This document shows positions 16,364-26,129 of a DNA stretch of 38,006 nucleotides, piece by piece. The stretch spans positions 1 to 38,006 of the forward strand of contig JANQQZ010000165.1 of assembly GCA_028284805.1 (NCBI GenBank), read 5' to 3'. This DNA is from Phycisphaerales bacterium (GTDB lineage: Bacteria; Planctomycetota; Phycisphaerae; Phycisphaerales; UBA1924). The translations under genes and the position numbers were made by a program. The notes under the pieces were generated by a model. It was given only the letters and a program-made list of their open reading frames with translations, searched no databases and had not been told where the DNA came from. The number at the start of each line of letters is the position of its first letter. Position 1 is the first letter of the stretch.

Positions 16364-19087
16364 ATGCAAGACGTGGACCACATGCGATCGACCGACCTGA
16401 AGGCCTTTCTCGTGGCACTCGCGGCCGTTCTGGCTGTCGTTCAGGCCGGTTGCGTGGGCTCTCGGTCTGATAATGCCGCCCGGTTGGCCGATGGCTCGCT
16501 GCCCGCATGGGTGCAGGGCATGCGGGAGCCGCTGCAAGAGTTTCCTGTATCCAAGACCGATGCGGTTGAGCCGGGCGAGGGTGTTCGACGTCGGGTTGGC
16601 GAGCCTCGCGAACTCGGCGGAGCCCTGGCTAGCGGCTCGGCGGGGACCGTCGAATCCAGTAACGCTCGACCTCTCGGCACCGGAGGACAACGTACATCGG
16701 GTGCCGGTCCAGTCGCGACGATCGATGTCAACGTGACCGGATTGCTCGAAGGTGGTGACGCGACACCCCCCGAACCCAACCTGCGGGCCCCGAGCCAGCT
16801 CGAGCTCCAGTACCGAGGAGAGCGTCCGAAACGCCCCGATCGAGATCTGCAACAGTTTGGCTACTCGCAGCTTCGACAGATCGCCAAGAGCTCTGCGGGC
16901 GGGCCGGCATCTTCTGACCACGTCCTCAGCGCAGGCGATGAAGTCGTCATCGATCTGACTACCGATGCGGTCGAACGCTACCGGCCGATCGTGGACGACG
17001 ACGGCATGCTGCAACTCGAGGGGATCGGAGCGGTGCTGGTCGGCGGCCTTTCGTTTGATGAAGCTCGCGATGCCATCCGTGACGAGATCGCGCGAGTCCG
17101 TCAGGGCTTCGAGCTCAGCATTGGTCTCGGGCGACTCTCCGGCGTTCCGATTCGTGTCACCGGAGCTGTAGCTCAGCCGGGCGTCGTCAATGCCGGACCG
17201 CGTCCGACGCTACTCGATGTGCTCAGCGTGGCCGAGGTGCGACCATCCGGGTCTCTCCGGACGATCGTGGTCGATCGGAGCACCGGAGAGCGAGAGACAA
17301 TCGACCTGTACGGGTTCCTGCTCGGCCAGACGGCCCCACCTGATATCAGGCTCGGCCGCGGCGACGCCGTGGTCGTCGCGCCGATCGGTCGAACCATCGC
17401 CGTGGCCGGCAGCGTGCAGCGGCCCGGAATCTACGAGCTGGCGGAACAGGACGGAGTCGTGTCTGCCGGGCAGGCGATCGAGCTTGCAGGGGGCGGAACC
17501 GGCTTTGCAATCGTTGACCAGATCCAGATCGAGCGGACCGATGGGGGGCGGCGCGTGCTGCTCGATGTCGAAGTCGACGGCCTGGATCAGCCCCTTCACG
17601 ATGGGGATCTCCTTCTGGTCGGCGCTGTCGATGGTCGGTTGCACCCAGTCGTTGAGGTGCGAGGCGAGGTAGCCAGCCCCGGCCGCTTTCAGCATCGTCA
17701 AGGTCTGACGGCTGGTGACCTCGTTCGGCTCGCCGGCGGTCTCACGGTCGATGCCTACGAAGGTGAGGCAGTGATCTCTCGTGTTACGGGAACAGCCTCG
17801 CGACGATCCGCCGAATGGGATGGGGCACCCGAACTCACCTCGCGACGAATTCTGATCATCGACATCGGCCGAGCGCTCGCCGGCGATCCCTCGCACGACA
17901 TCGTGCTCGAGCCGCTTGACCTGCTGCGGATCCGTCGCTTCGACGAGGCACGTGAGATGCCCACCGTTGAGCTCATCGGTGGAGCTCGAAGGCCCGGAAC
18001 CTATGAACTGACAGCAGGACTGACCGTGGCAGACCTTATCGCGCTCGGAGGTCATCTCACACCCGATGCGTTCCGCCAGGAGGCCGAGTTGGTTCGCCGC
18101 CGCCGTAGCGATGACCTGACAGTGCTAGACGTTGATCGCTACCGGCTTCCGCTCGCCGAGATCCTCTCTGGCAGGGCCCGTGGGCCGGTGCTCGAAAGCG
18201 GTGATCGGCTGATCCTGAGAATTCTCGGTCGAGCCGAAGTGCGCGTATCGGCGACTGGCATGTTCCGATTCCCGGGTGAGTATGTCCTGCCGGCCGGGTC
18301 GACCGTGACCGACCTCATCGCAGCAGCCGGCGGCGTGCTCGAAGGTGGTGACCTGCGCGCCGCACGCTTCACGCGTGAATCTGTCCGAGAGCTCCAAACA
18401 TCCAGATGGAATGAACTCGCCGAGCGCACCCGGCAGACATTTGAACGAAACCTCGAACGGCGCATCAACTCGGCCCGCACCAAGGAACAGTTCTCTGCAC
18501 GCGTCCAATTGCAGCAAGCACAGGGCACGCTCGATCGCTTGCGCAGAATCCAGGCCGTCGGTCGGATCGCCCTTGATCTGACCGCTCCGGATTATCCAGT
18601 ATCTGACGGTAACCTTGCTCTCGAGACCGGTGACACGCTTGATGTTCCGCGTTTCTCCAACACTGTCACCGTTCAGGGGCACGTGTTCAATCCTCTCACT
18701 GTGGTTTACGAAAGCGGAATCTCCGCCGAGGAGCTCTTGAGCCGTGCCGGCGGATCAACCGAACTCGCGGACGAGGAACGCGTCTACGTGATCCGCGCGG
18801 ACGGGCGCGTCGCAAGTGTCGAGCAGCGAGGCGGAGAGTTCCGTCTGAGAGACCCGATGCTCCCGGGCGACGTGCTTCTTGTTCCGCCACGCCCGCTGGG
18901 CAGGGATGCTGCGTCCGTCGCGCTTGACCTCTTGCTGCTGGCGCGTGCCGCGGGCGAGGCCGGTGCGCTGTGGAACCTCGCTACGGGCTCGATTGATGAC
19001 GGATCGATCTCGATCGTGGACACACCCGCATCGCCACGGAGCGACTCGACACCGCCAGCCGAACTCCTCGAAGAATTCCAACGCTAG
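16364..19087 (+). CDS. Large polysaccharide export protein with Poly_export and about six SLBB modules (Wza-like)
   Basis: I choose the start MQDVDHMRST (907 aa); the longer frame upstream crosses the promoter and the divergent gene. Residues 7-30 are a signal sequence ending VVQAGC, possibly a lipoprotein with C30, although Gln at -3 is unusual. Residues 31-185 are Pro/Gly-rich. The Poly_export domain spans about 185-258 (DHVLSAGDEVVIDL). SLBB-like modules follow at about 261-340, 345-420, 430-525, 535-620, 626-665 and 768-840, marked by repeats such as VTGAVAQPGVVN, VAGSVQRPGIYEL, VRGEVASPGRF and LIGGARRPGTYEL. A coiled segment lies at 675-735. It probably forms the periplasmic/outer-membrane channel for EPS. 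Typical Wza has one Poly_export and two SLBB modules in about 380 aa, so this is an extended version. Its end overlaps the convergent histidine kinase by 4 bp. Confidence 0.92.
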   Translation: MQDVDHMRSTDLKAFLVALAAVLAVVQAGCVGSRSDNAARLADGSLPAWVQGMREPLQEFPVSKTDAVEPGEGVRRRVGEPRELGGALASGSAGTVESSNARPLGTGGQRTSGAGPVATIDVNVTGLLEGGDATPPEPNLRAPSQLELQYRGERPKRPDRDLQQFGYSQLRQIAKSSAGGPASSDHVLSAGDEVVIDLTTDAVERYRPIVDDDGMLQLEGIGAVLVGGLSFDEARDAIRDEIARVRQGFELSIGLGRLSGVPIRVTGAVAQPGVVNAGPRPTLLDVLSVAEVRPSGSLRTIVVDRSTGERETIDLYGFLLGQTAPPDIRLGRGDAVVVAPIGRTIAVAGSVQRPGIYELAEQDGVVSAGQAIELAGGGTGFAIVDQIQIERTDGGRRVLLDVEVDGLDQPLHDGDLLLVGAVDGRLHPVVEVRGEVASPGRFQHRQGLTAGDLVRLAGGLTVDAYEGEAVISRVTGTASRRSAEWDGAPELTSRRILIIDIGRALAGDPSHDIVLEPLDLLRIRRFDEAREMPTVELIGGARRPGTYELTAGLTVADLIALGGHLTPDAFRQEAELVRRRRSDDLTVLDVDRYRLPLAEILSGRARGPVLESGDRLILRILGRAEVRVSATGMFRFPGEYVLPAGSTVTDLIAAAGGVLEGGDLRAARFTRESVRELQTSRWNELAERTRQTFERNLERRINSARTKEQFSARVQLQQAQGTLDRLRRIQAVGRIALDLTAPDYPVSDGNLALETGDTLDVPRFSNTVTVQGHVFNPLTVVYESGISAEELLSRAGGSTELADEERVYVIRADGRVASVEQRGGEFRLRDPMLPGDVLLVPPRPLGRDAASVALDLLLLARAAGEAGALWNLATGSIDDGSISIVDTPASPRSDSTPPAELLEEFQR

Positions 19088-22000
19088 TCGGATGGGCGAA
19101 GCGACCGTTCAATCGTCGCAACAAGATGCTCAAGTGCTCGCTCGATCGACGCGATGTCCTCACCCGCTCGGATGAGATTGTCGCAGACCCGTGCGGCATC
19201 GGTGACGGCCGGGAACCCGAGGTTGCCCGCGGCGCCCGCAAGCTTGTGGACGCGTCGCCGGAGTTGGTTCAGGTCGTCCGCATCGACAGGCTCAGCGAGA
19301 GCTCGGGCTTCCTTGGCTAGGTGTACACGGAACCGGGCTTCGAGATCGGCCAGTGTGTTCGAAGACTCTTCGACAGGAGTGTTGGTGATAGACCGCCGGA
19401 CCCAGAGCCGAATCATCTGACTCAACGCGTCCGGATCAACCGGCTTGCTGGCGTAATCGTCGCAGCCAGCAGCAAGGCAGCGATCTCGCTCGTGCTTCAT
19501 GCCATGTGCTGTCAACGCGATGATCGGAATGCGGCAGTTCATGCCTCGCAATTCTCGTGTCGCGGCGTAACCATCCAGCACCGGCATCTGCATGTCCATG
19601 AGAATGATGTCTACAGGAGTCGGTGCTGACTTGACGAAATCGATCGCCTGCTTGCCGTTCTCGCGAATCTCGAGGGTTGCCCCTCGCTCCTCAAGGAAGT
19701 AGGTCACCACTTCACGCACATGCTCGCTGTCCTCGACAAGCAGGACAGTCACGCCGTCAAGCCGGGTCGCGCCCGCTGTTCCCGGCTCGTTCCCACGATC
19801 CTCGTCAAGAGCAAGCTCAGCGTGGGGGATCGTCTCACGGCTCGGATCACGCACCGGGCTGGTCACGGTGAAGCATGTCCCTTCACCCGGCGTGCTCCTG
19901 ACCGAAAGAGACGCGTGCAATGCGTCGGCAAGGTGCTTCGCGATCGCAAGACCGAGTCCCGTTCCGCCGCTCACACGCGTTGAGCCGCGGTCGAATGCCT
20001 CGAAGATGTGCGCAAGATCACTCGCAGCAATCCCCGGGCCTGTATCTGATACTTCAAAGTTCAGCGAGCAGGGATCACTGGTCGCTGAAACGCGCAGCAA
20101 GACCTCTCCCTCGTCTGTGTACCGGACTGCATTGCCAAGAAGATTCATGAGTATCTGGACGGTCTTCATCCGGTCGGTCCGCACTCTCGCGGGTACGCCC
20201 GGTTCAATCGCCGTCTTCAGCGCGAGACCCTTGCTCTGGGCTTCCTGAACGACGGCGCTCAATGCGTCCCTCAGCACATCGGCAACATCCAGCTCGTCAT
20301 CGCGGACAGCCACACTCCCCGACTCGATCTTCGAAAGGTCAAGAATCGCGTTGATGATCCCAAGAAGCGAATTGCCATTCGACCGGATCTTGGCGATCAG
20401 CGAGCGTCGCTCGTCGTCGGTGATGCTCACGTCTTCGAGCATGCGCGCGAAGCCAAGCACGGCAGTGAGCGGCGTGCGCAGTTCGTGGCTCATGTTGGCG
20501 AGAAAGGCGGTCTTTGAGTCGTTCGCTTCGTTGGCTCGTGCGAGTGCCTGCTCGAGCTGCTCGGCGGTCTCTTGCAGTTGGGCCTTCCGCTCGGCTCGCT
20601 CTACCGCCAATGCCAAGCCATCAGCGACGCTTGTGAGAAGGTCGGTCTCGCGTTCAGATCGCGGAGCGAGCGGCGACTCGCCTTCGAATCCGACGATGGC
20701 GTACATACTGCTGCCGGATCCGACGAGCAAACACATCGAGTGCGGAGATCCGAACACGTGACGGAGAGAGTCCGGGAGGTTCTCGTCAGTGCGCACACGT
20801 TCGGTGAGGTCGACATCGAGTGAGTCAACCTGCACCCGCTCAAGCTGAGCCCAGTCAGTATCAATGCTGTTGTCGGGGTGTGTCCAGGCGAGCGAGCAGC
20901 GAAGCGTACTGTCTGTCGCAGAGGCGTAGTACCCCCGCGTCGCTCCAAGAAAGCTCCCGACTTCGGACAGCAGGCGGGCGATCGCATCGTTGAACGCATC
21001 GGGATCAAGCAAGATCGAGAGAAAGGCTCGCGCGGCGGCCTGCAACGTCTCTTCGCGCTTGCGTTGCTCGCCGGCGACCTTGAATTCGGTGACATCCAGT
21101 CCCATCCCGCGGAAGCCACGAATGGTGGGGCTGCGATGGTGCGTGTGCCCAGCGTGGTCGCCCCCTGACTCGACGAGTGCCTTGCCGCTGAGCCGTTGCC
21201 ATCGCTCGGAACCATCTGGGCGAAGGCAGCGGTGCTCAACATTGCGGAACGGGACGCCTGTACGAGCAGAGATGACAAAAACACTCTGCAAGCGGGCGGC
21301 CTGGTCGGGCGGCATGAAGTCAAAGAGTCGTTGTCCGATCACCTCGTCGCGTGTGCGTCCCAGTTGTGTCAGCAGCGGGTCCGTGGCCAGCACGAAGCGA
21401 AACTGCTCGTCCATCTCCCAGATGTACTCACCCGCGGCATCGGCGATATCTCTGAAGCGTTCTTCGCTCTCGGCAAGACTTCGTTCGGCCGCCTTGCGTT
21501 CCGAGATGTCGCGCGCGATCACGCAATTGAAAGAATCGTTGTCTATCTCGATGTAGTTGCAAGAAACCTCTACCGGAAAAACGGAACCATCCTTGCGACG
21601 GTGCATCGATTCAATCAGAAGTGAGCGCTTCTGCTGCAGCTCGAGCCAGTGGGCGGGCCAGGCCTCTTGCGGCAGCATGGCCTCAATATCGAACACCGTC
21701 ATCGAGGTGAGCTCGTCAACTGAGTACCCCAGCCCATCGCATGCAGCCTGGTTCGCGTAGAGAAACCGAGAATCGGGAGCAACCCAAAGAACGGCATCCT
21801 TTGCTTGGTCCACCGTGAAACGCGTCGCGATCAGCTGGGCTTCCCGTGCCCTCTGCTCGCTGAGGTCGCGCAAAAATGCGGTGAATTGCACCCCTTCAGC
21901 CAAGTTGACCGGTGAGATCGCAAGTTCGACTGGGAACTCCGTGCCATCGGCCTTCATGGCGTGGATCTCGATGCGTTTGCCGAGAACCGGTCCCTCCCCT

Positions 22001-22689
22001 GTTTCGAAATAGCGCTTCATGCCGGCCTCGTGAGCCGCGCGCAGTGATGGCGGGATGATTAGTGCCGGCAGTGGCCGTCCGAGTGCCTGCTCTTGCGTGT
22101 AGCCGAACATCTCGCACGCAGCACGGTTGAACTCGGTCACGGTGCCTTCGCTGTTGATCGTGATGATGGCATCGAGCGATGCGCTCAGTACACCGTGGTG
22201 GCGCCTGCCGGCTGCGTGCTGGCCTGAAAGCAGGCGCGCAAGCCCACGAAGTGACTCGATCTGTTCGTCGGTTATCGTGCGGGGGGAGGTGTCTGCGACG
22301 CACAGGCTCCCGATCAACTGGGAACTGCCATCAGAGACGGGCAAGCCGGCATAGAAACGGATGCCGGTCTCTCCGGTGACGAATGGATTGTCCGCGAAAC
22401 GCTCGTCTTGGAGAGTGTCATCGATGATCAGCGGGCGATCAGACAAGATCGTGTGGCTGCAGATCGCATCGTCGCGGGCTGCTTTCTCCGCGTCGACGCC
22501 GAAGCAGCCCTGAAACCACTGCGTATCTGCGTCGATGATGCTCACAAACGCCATGGGGCAGTCCGTCAGCGTGGCAGCAATGCGTGCCACATCCTGAGAA
22601 AGCTGATCCGGGCTGAACGGATCAACCCCGAGGCTGGCGAGAGCTGCGAGCCGTTCTGCTTCGTTGGATGGGCGTGGTGCTGTGTCCAT
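19084..22689 (-). CDS. Hybrid sensor histidine kinase: GAF-PAS-PAS-PAS-GAF-HisKA-HATPase-REC-HPt
   Basis: This encodes 1201 aa from MDTAPRPSNE; the frame continues upstream but would overlap the divergent activator gene. GAF about 10-155 (FVSIIDADTQWFQG, CSHTILSD), PAS about 160-275, 285-400 and 405-545, second GAF about 550-700. HisKA has H735 (MSHELRTP); HATPase has the N-box around N853, DTGPGI and GTGLGL. The receiver (980-1095) has E986/D987, phosphosite D1032 and K1082. A C-terminal HPt domain (1110-1200) has H1148 in RRVHKLAGAAGNLG. All phosphotransfer residues are present, so a complete His-Asp-His relay can end on a separate receiver; the adjacent receivers at 22760 and 24270 are the natural candidates (inference). 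No membrane segment is seen, so it is a cytoplasmic sensor. Confidence 0.94.
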   Translation of the reverse strand: MDTAPRPSNEAERLAALASLGVDPFSPDQLSQDVARIAATLTDCPMAFVSIIDADTQWFQGCFGVDAEKAARDDAICSHTILSDRPLIIDDTLQDERFADNPFVTGETGIRFYAGLPVSDGSSQLIGSLCVADTSPRTITDEQIESLRGLARLLSGQHAAGRRHHGVLSASLDAIITINSEGTVTEFNRAACEMFGYTQEQALGRPLPALIIPPSLRAAHEAGMKRYFETGEGPVLGKRIEIHAMKADGTEFPVELAISPVNLAEGVQFTAFLRDLSEQRAREAQLIATRFTVDQAKDAVLWVAPDSRFLYANQAACDGLGYSVDELTSMTVFDIEAMLPQEAWPAHWLELQQKRSLLIESMHRRKDGSVFPVEVSCNYIEIDNDSFNCVIARDISERKAAERSLAESEERFRDIADAAGEYIWEMDEQFRFVLATDPLLTQLGRTRDEVIGQRLFDFMPPDQAARLQSVFVISARTGVPFRNVEHRCLRPDGSERWQRLSGKALVESGGDHAGHTHHRSPTIRGFRGMGLDVTEFKVAGEQRKREETLQAAARAFLSILLDPDAFNDAIARLLSEVGSFLGATRGYYASATDSTLRCSLAWTHPDNSIDTDWAQLERVQVDSLDVDLTERVRTDENLPDSLRHVFGSPHSMCLLVGSGSSMYAIVGFEGESPLAPRSERETDLLTSVADGLALAVERAERKAQLQETAEQLEQALARANEANDSKTAFLANMSHELRTPLTAVLGFARMLEDVSITDDERRSLIAKIRSNGNSLLGIINAILDLSKIESGSVAVRDDELDVADVLRDALSAVVQEAQSKGLALKTAIEPGVPARVRTDRMKTVQILMNLLGNAVRYTDEGEVLLRVSATSDPCSLNFEVSDTGPGIAASDLAHIFEAFDRGSTRVSGGTGLGLAIAKHLADALHASLSVRSTPGEGTCFTVTSPVRDPSRETIPHAELALDEDRGNEPGTAGATRLDGVTVLLVEDSEHVREVVTYFLEERGATLEIRENGKQAIDFVKSAPTPVDIILMDMQMPVLDGYAATRELRGMNCRIPIIALTAHGMKHERDRCLAAGCDDYASKPVDPDALSQMIRLWVRRSITNTPVEESSNTLADLEARFRVHLAKEARALAEPVDADDLNQLRRRVHKLAGAAGNLGFPAVTDAARVCDNLIRAGEDIASIERALEHLVATIERSLRPSD

Positions 22690-22759
22690 CTGGGTGATCT
22701 GTGCTGAGGATGAGTTCGGCCCGAGGCGCGGTTGGATACATGGCTTTATAGTATCGTGT
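22690..22759. promoter_or_regulatory. 70-bp divergent promoter region, kinase/activator
   Basis: This separates the hybrid kinase start (22689) from the activator start (22760). TATAGT at 22747-22752 is a good -10 for the plus strand and would place the transcript start at or next to the ATG, so the activator mRNA may be leaderless; no ribosome site precedes that ATG. The -35 is not clear. Confidence 0.3.
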
Positions 22760-24142
22760 ATGCCAAAGTCGAGCGCAGCACGAAGTCTGATCCTCGTGGC
22801 CGATGACGATGAGTTTGTGCGCGAACATCTCGTCCTCTTGCTCGAAAAGGCGGGCCACCGAGTCGTACAAGCCCAGGACGGGGCCGAGGCGATCGAAGGC
22901 CTTCGGTCATCACCCGATGTAGCGATTGTTGACCTCGATATGCCCAGGGCTTCGGGGCTCGAGGTCCTGTCCATCGCGGCATCCCGGCATGCGGGTCTAC
23001 CGGTCATCATGCTGAGCGGTGTCGGCGAAGCGGCCGACGCGGTCCTGGCGCTCAAGAGGGGCGCGTTCGACTACATCACCAAGCCCTTTGAGCCCGATGA
23101 GATGGTCTCGCGTGTCCGCGAAGCACTACGCGTGTCCAAGCTTGAATCAGACAACGAGTCGCTCAAGACGGCCCAAGCCGAGTCGGCTGAACCTGTTGCG
23201 ATGATCGCCGAAGCCTCGGCATCCGTTGCTCTGCTTGAGCGAGCGGATCGGTGCGCGGGCGTGGATTCAACGGTCTTGATCACCGGCCCGAGCGGCACCG
23301 GTAAGAGTCGAATCGCTCGGTATGTTCATCAGCGCAGCCCGCGCGCCGGTGGGCGATTCGTATCGGTCAACTGCGCCGCCCTGCCGCGTGAGCTGATCGA
23401 ATCGGAGCTGTTCGGCCACGAGAAGGGCGCATTCACCGGGGCGACCCAGAGCCGAGCGGGTCGGTTTGAGATGGCGGCAGGCGGAACCCTCTTCCTCGAC
23501 GAAGTGGGCGAGCTCCCGCTGGATCTTCAGCCCAAGCTGCTGAGTGCGATCCAGGACCGGGTCATCTCCCGCGTGGGGTCTTCTGAGACGATCTCGGTTG
23601 ATGTCCGTCTCATCGCTGCAACGAATCGTGATCTGCATGAAGCCGTGGGGGAGCGATCGTTCCGCGAGGATCTGTACTACCGCCTGAACGTGCTCACGCT
23701 CGAGATGCCGGCGCTACGGGCAAGGCCCGAGGACATCCTTCCAATCGCCGAGTCGGTGGTCGCGAGCCTCGCGACCAAGCTCGGCATCGCCAAGCCCGCC
23801 CTCGCGGCCTCCGCGAGGGACGCACTGCTGAGCCACCGATGGCCCGGCAACGTCCGTGAGCTCGAAAACGTTCTCGAACGCGCCATGGTGTTTGCATCGT
23901 CAGACGAGGTGTCGGCCGCGGACCTGGGGCACCTCGATTCGCTCGATGCTGGGGTCCGAGATGATGACCTGGTGGGCCTGACTCTTGCCGAGATCGAACG
24001 GCGGGCTCTGCTCGCGACGCTCAAGGCCTGCGGCGGGAACCGGGCCGAGGCGGCACAGATGCTCGGGGTCAGCGAACGAACGGTCTACAACCGTCTGAAG
24101 GAGTACGGTCGCGAGGGTGACGACAGTCCGATAGACAACTGA
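22760..24142 (+). CDS. NtrC-type sigma-54-dependent response regulator
   Basis: This encodes 460 aa, starting at [10 protein letters not shown]. Receiver 10-125 with D15-D17, phosphosite D58 and K108. AAA+ central domain about 145-385: Walker A GPSGTGKS (176-183), the sigma-54-contacting GAFTGA loop (223-228), Walker B LFLDEV (244-249), [13 protein letters not shown]-terminal Fis-type helix-turn-helix about 412-456 ([26 protein letters not shown]). All residues for ATP hydrolysis and sigma-54 contact are intact. It should bind an upstream enhancer and, when phosphorylated, open sigma-54 promoters. It is divergent from the hybrid kinase and surrounded by EPS genes with -24/-12-like promoters, so it is probably the local EPS activator (inference). 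Confidence 0.95.
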   Translation: MPKSSAARSLILVADDDEFVREHLVLLLEKAGHRVVQAQDGAEAIEGLRSSPDVAIVDLDMPRASGLEVLSIAASRHAGLPVIMLSGVGEAADAVLALKRGAFDYITKPFEPDEMVSRVREALRVSKLESDNESLKTAQAESAEPVAMIAEASASVALLERADRCAGVDSTVLITGPSGTGKSRIARYVHQRSPRAGGRFVSVNCAALPRELIESELFGHEKGAFTGATQSRAGRFEMAAGGTLFLDEVGELPLDLQPKLLSAIQDRVISRVGSSETISVDVRLIAATNRDLHEAVGERSFREDLYYRLNVLTLEMPALRARPEDILPIAESVVASLATKLGIAKPALAASARDALLSHRWPGNVRELENVLERAMVFASSDEVSAADLGHLDSLDAGVRDDDLVGLTLAEIERRALLATLKACGGNRAEAAQMLGVSERTVYNRLKEYGREGDDSPIDN

Positions 24143-24225
24143 ACCTCGTGCTTGCAGATCTGCACATCGTTCACGCGTTGCGCTTCTACCCGTCCTGAGA
24201 GCTTTCGAAGTCGCTTTCACGGTCT

Positions 24226-24241
24226 TGGCATGGGCTTTGCC
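24226..24241 (+). promoter_or_regulatory. Candidate sigma-54 (-24/-12) promoter of the single-receiver gene
   Basis: TGGCATGGGCTTTGCC matches TGGCAYG-N4-TTGC exactly at the core positions, with correct spacing. Predicted start near 24252, then AGGAGG (24257-24262) and ATG at 24270, an ordinary short leader. This is the best of the four sites and lies directly downstream of the sigma-54 activator gene. Confidence 0.6.
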
Positions 24242-24269
24242 TTTGTGCTCTGTGATAGGAGGCGAACAC

Positions 24270-24743
24270 ATGGCCTGGATTCAGATTATCGATGACGATT
24301 ACTGGTGTGGCGAGGCGATCATCGCCTTTCTGACCGGCGAGTTCGAGGGCTGCCGATTCGAGGCGCGCACATCACCCGACGATGTCGACGACGGGCGAGA
24401 TATCTACATCGTCGACAACGAGTTCGGCTTCGACGATCACGGCGTCGACCTGGTGCGTCGCATCCGTTCGCGGAACCCCGATGCCTTCATTATGTTGTGC
24501 ACCGCGACCAGGGAGCGCATCGACGCGAACGCCGCGATGAACGCCGGCTGCAATGCGTTGATCCCCAAGGGGTCGGCGGCGGGGCGCGAGGAGATGGTTG
24601 AGATGATCCGACGCTATCGGAACGCACGGGCGAGCTCATCGCCCTCGTTTCTTGGAGTAGTCAGCGAGATCAAGTCGGTTCTGTCTGCGTGGAACGAGCG
24701 GATGCGTCAGGATCGCTTGCTCGATCGGGCGGCAGCATCGTAG
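24270..24743 (+). CDS. Single-domain response regulator (receiver)
   Basis: This encodes 157 aa, starting at MAWIQIIDDD after a strong AGGAGG. The receiver covers 1-115: acidic pocket D8-D10, phosphosite D49 in IYIVDNEFG, Thr in MLCTATRE (T78/T80) and K100 in ALIPKGS. The last 45 residues are a helical, charged extension without a known output domain. Such stand-alone receivers act through protein contacts or as phosphate relay partners. It follows the activator gene by 127 bp behind its own predicted sigma-54 promoter, so it may be a target and a feedback element of the same relay (inference). Its 3' end overlaps the convergent O-antigen ligase gene by 74 bp. Confidence 0.88.
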   Translation: MAWIQIIDDDYWCGEAIIAFLTGEFEGCRFEARTSPDDVDDGRDIYIVDNEFGFDDHGVDLVRRIRSRNPDAFIMLCTATRERIDANAAMNAGCNALIPKGSAAGREEMVEMIRRYRNARASSSPSFLGVVSEIKSVLSAWNERMRQDRLLDRAAAS

Positions 24744-25989
24744 TTCCCGTCCGCGATGCCGCTGCTGCGATCAGCAGGAGTGCCGCAAACGCGTAGCTGT
24801 CAACCTTCCCGAGAAAGCTCTGCTGCAGCGCGTAGACAGACAGGAGCCCCACGGCGATCGAAAGCCCCGCTGCCGCCAGCCGGCGGTCGGGGCTGGATCG
24901 TGTTCCAATGATGGACCAGAGACCCGCGACAGGTCGGAGCAGAGCAAACAGTACAAGCCCACCACCAACGATTCCCAGGTCGAGCACAAGATCCATGTAG
25001 GCGTTATGGCTCTGTCGCGGATTCCAGGTCGCAACGAGTTCTCGCCCCTTGCCTTCGGTCCAGAACGCCCCCCAGCCGTGGCCGAAGAACGGAGCCTGCT
25101 TGATCTGGTCAAAGATCAAGCCCCACAATTCATCCCGGCCGCTCAGCGACGTGTCTCGACCGACCCCCGACAACGCGTCGGCTGCGATTTGAGAGGGCCC
25201 GAGCAGAACGGCTGCAAAAACTGTCCCGAGTGCGACCAGCACGCCGACCGCCCGCCAGTATGCTGAGGCCATCAGCGCAACATAGGTCCCGAGCATAATC
25301 GCGGCGGTCATGATGGACGTAACAGATGCCGTCAACACCAACGCCAACCCGCAGCTCACGATTGCTGTCAGCCGGGCTATCGACGAAAGCCTGCCATGGG
25401 CTTCCAATGCGATGGCCATGACGAGGCCGATCGCCAGAGCTGGAGCCAGCGTATTCGGGTGATTCGAGATGCCCGCGAGCCCAGGGCGCCCCGGATTCGT
25501 CGTGATCTCGGGCGGAAAGACCGCCCACCACACGAGAGAAACAGACGCCGCGAGCCCCGAAGCTATGGCGAGCAGCAGCGAGGCCCGGTGCAGCGGGCGA
25601 GCCGATAGGGTCACGACGCCTAGGAGCAGACACGCACCACAGATGAACAAGATGCTTCGCTTGATCGTGAGCGAAGGCGCGTCCGAATACGCAGCGGTTA
25701 GCAAGAGCCACCCGGCGACAAACACAATCGGTAGCTGCTCTCTGATCATGGCCCAGAGTGAGCCGTGAAGCCAGACCAGCATCAGGCACAGACCGGCCGA
25801 GCCGGCGTAGACGAGCTGGCGCATCGCTGCGCCGGTGTTGGCATCCGTCAGCGTGATCGGAGTCCACCAGGGGCGAAACCCGTTGAGGCTATATGTGCAG
25901 GCCAGCAGAAAGAGAGCGGCCGCCATCGTCGTGTGCCAGCCTCGCTGGGCTCCAGCATCTGAGGTGTGCGGCTCGCCTGTCATTGACAT
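24670..25989 (-). CDS. O-antigen ligase/polymerase family membrane protein (Wzy-like)
   Basis: This encodes 439 aa starting at MSMTGEPHTS; another ATG (25983) is two codons later, and no strong ribosome site is present. About ten to twelve hydrophobic segments are seen. The Wzy_C-type region includes GRPGLAGISNHPNTLAPALA, SGRDELWGLIFDQI, FFGHGWGAFW and SHNAYMDLVLDLGIVGGG, the conserved large-loop pattern of O-antigen ligases/polymerases. In a cluster with flippase, Wzz and priming transferase, the polymerase role (joining lipid-linked repeat units in the periplasm) is more likely than ligation to lipid A; the sequence alone cannot decide. Its start lies 167 bp from the divergent priming transferase. 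Confidence 0.88.
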   Translation of the reverse strand: MSMTGEPHTSDAGAQRGWHTTMAAALFLLACTYSLNGFRPWWTPITLTDANTGAAMRQLVYAGSAGLCLMLVWLHGSLWAMIREQLPIVFVAGWLLLTAAYSDAPSLTIKRSILFICGACLLLGVVTLSARPLHRASLLLAIASGLAASVSLVWWAVFPPEITTNPGRPGLAGISNHPNTLAPALAIGLVMAIALEAHGRLSSIARLTAIVSCGLALVLTASVTSIMTAAIMLGTYVALMASAYWRAVGVLVALGTVFAAVLLGPSQIAADALSGVGRDTSLSGRDELWGLIFDQIKQAPFFGHGWGAFWTEGKGRELVATWNPRQSHNAYMDLVLDLGIVGGGLVLFALLRPVAGLWSIIGTRSSPDRRLAAAGLSIAVGLLSVYALQQSFLGKVDSYAFAALLLIAAAASRTGTTMLPPDRASDPDASARSTQTEPT

Positions 25990-26129
25990 CTGTATCGGAC
26001 TAAACCAGCTTGTGAACCCATTCCATCGGTTGTTTCCGCAGACACGCAAGGCCTGCAGGCGTGGCTGCAAGCCTCCCCAAACCTCTACCAGCTGCCCGCG
26101 TTCCCGCGTCAGAATCGGCGATACTGCCG

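Noticed and set aside
22690..23055. N-terminal 122-residue extension of the hybrid kinase
   Set aside because: It would cover the divergent activator's receiver domain on the other strand and has no family sequence; the GAF domain starts after MDTAPRPSNE.
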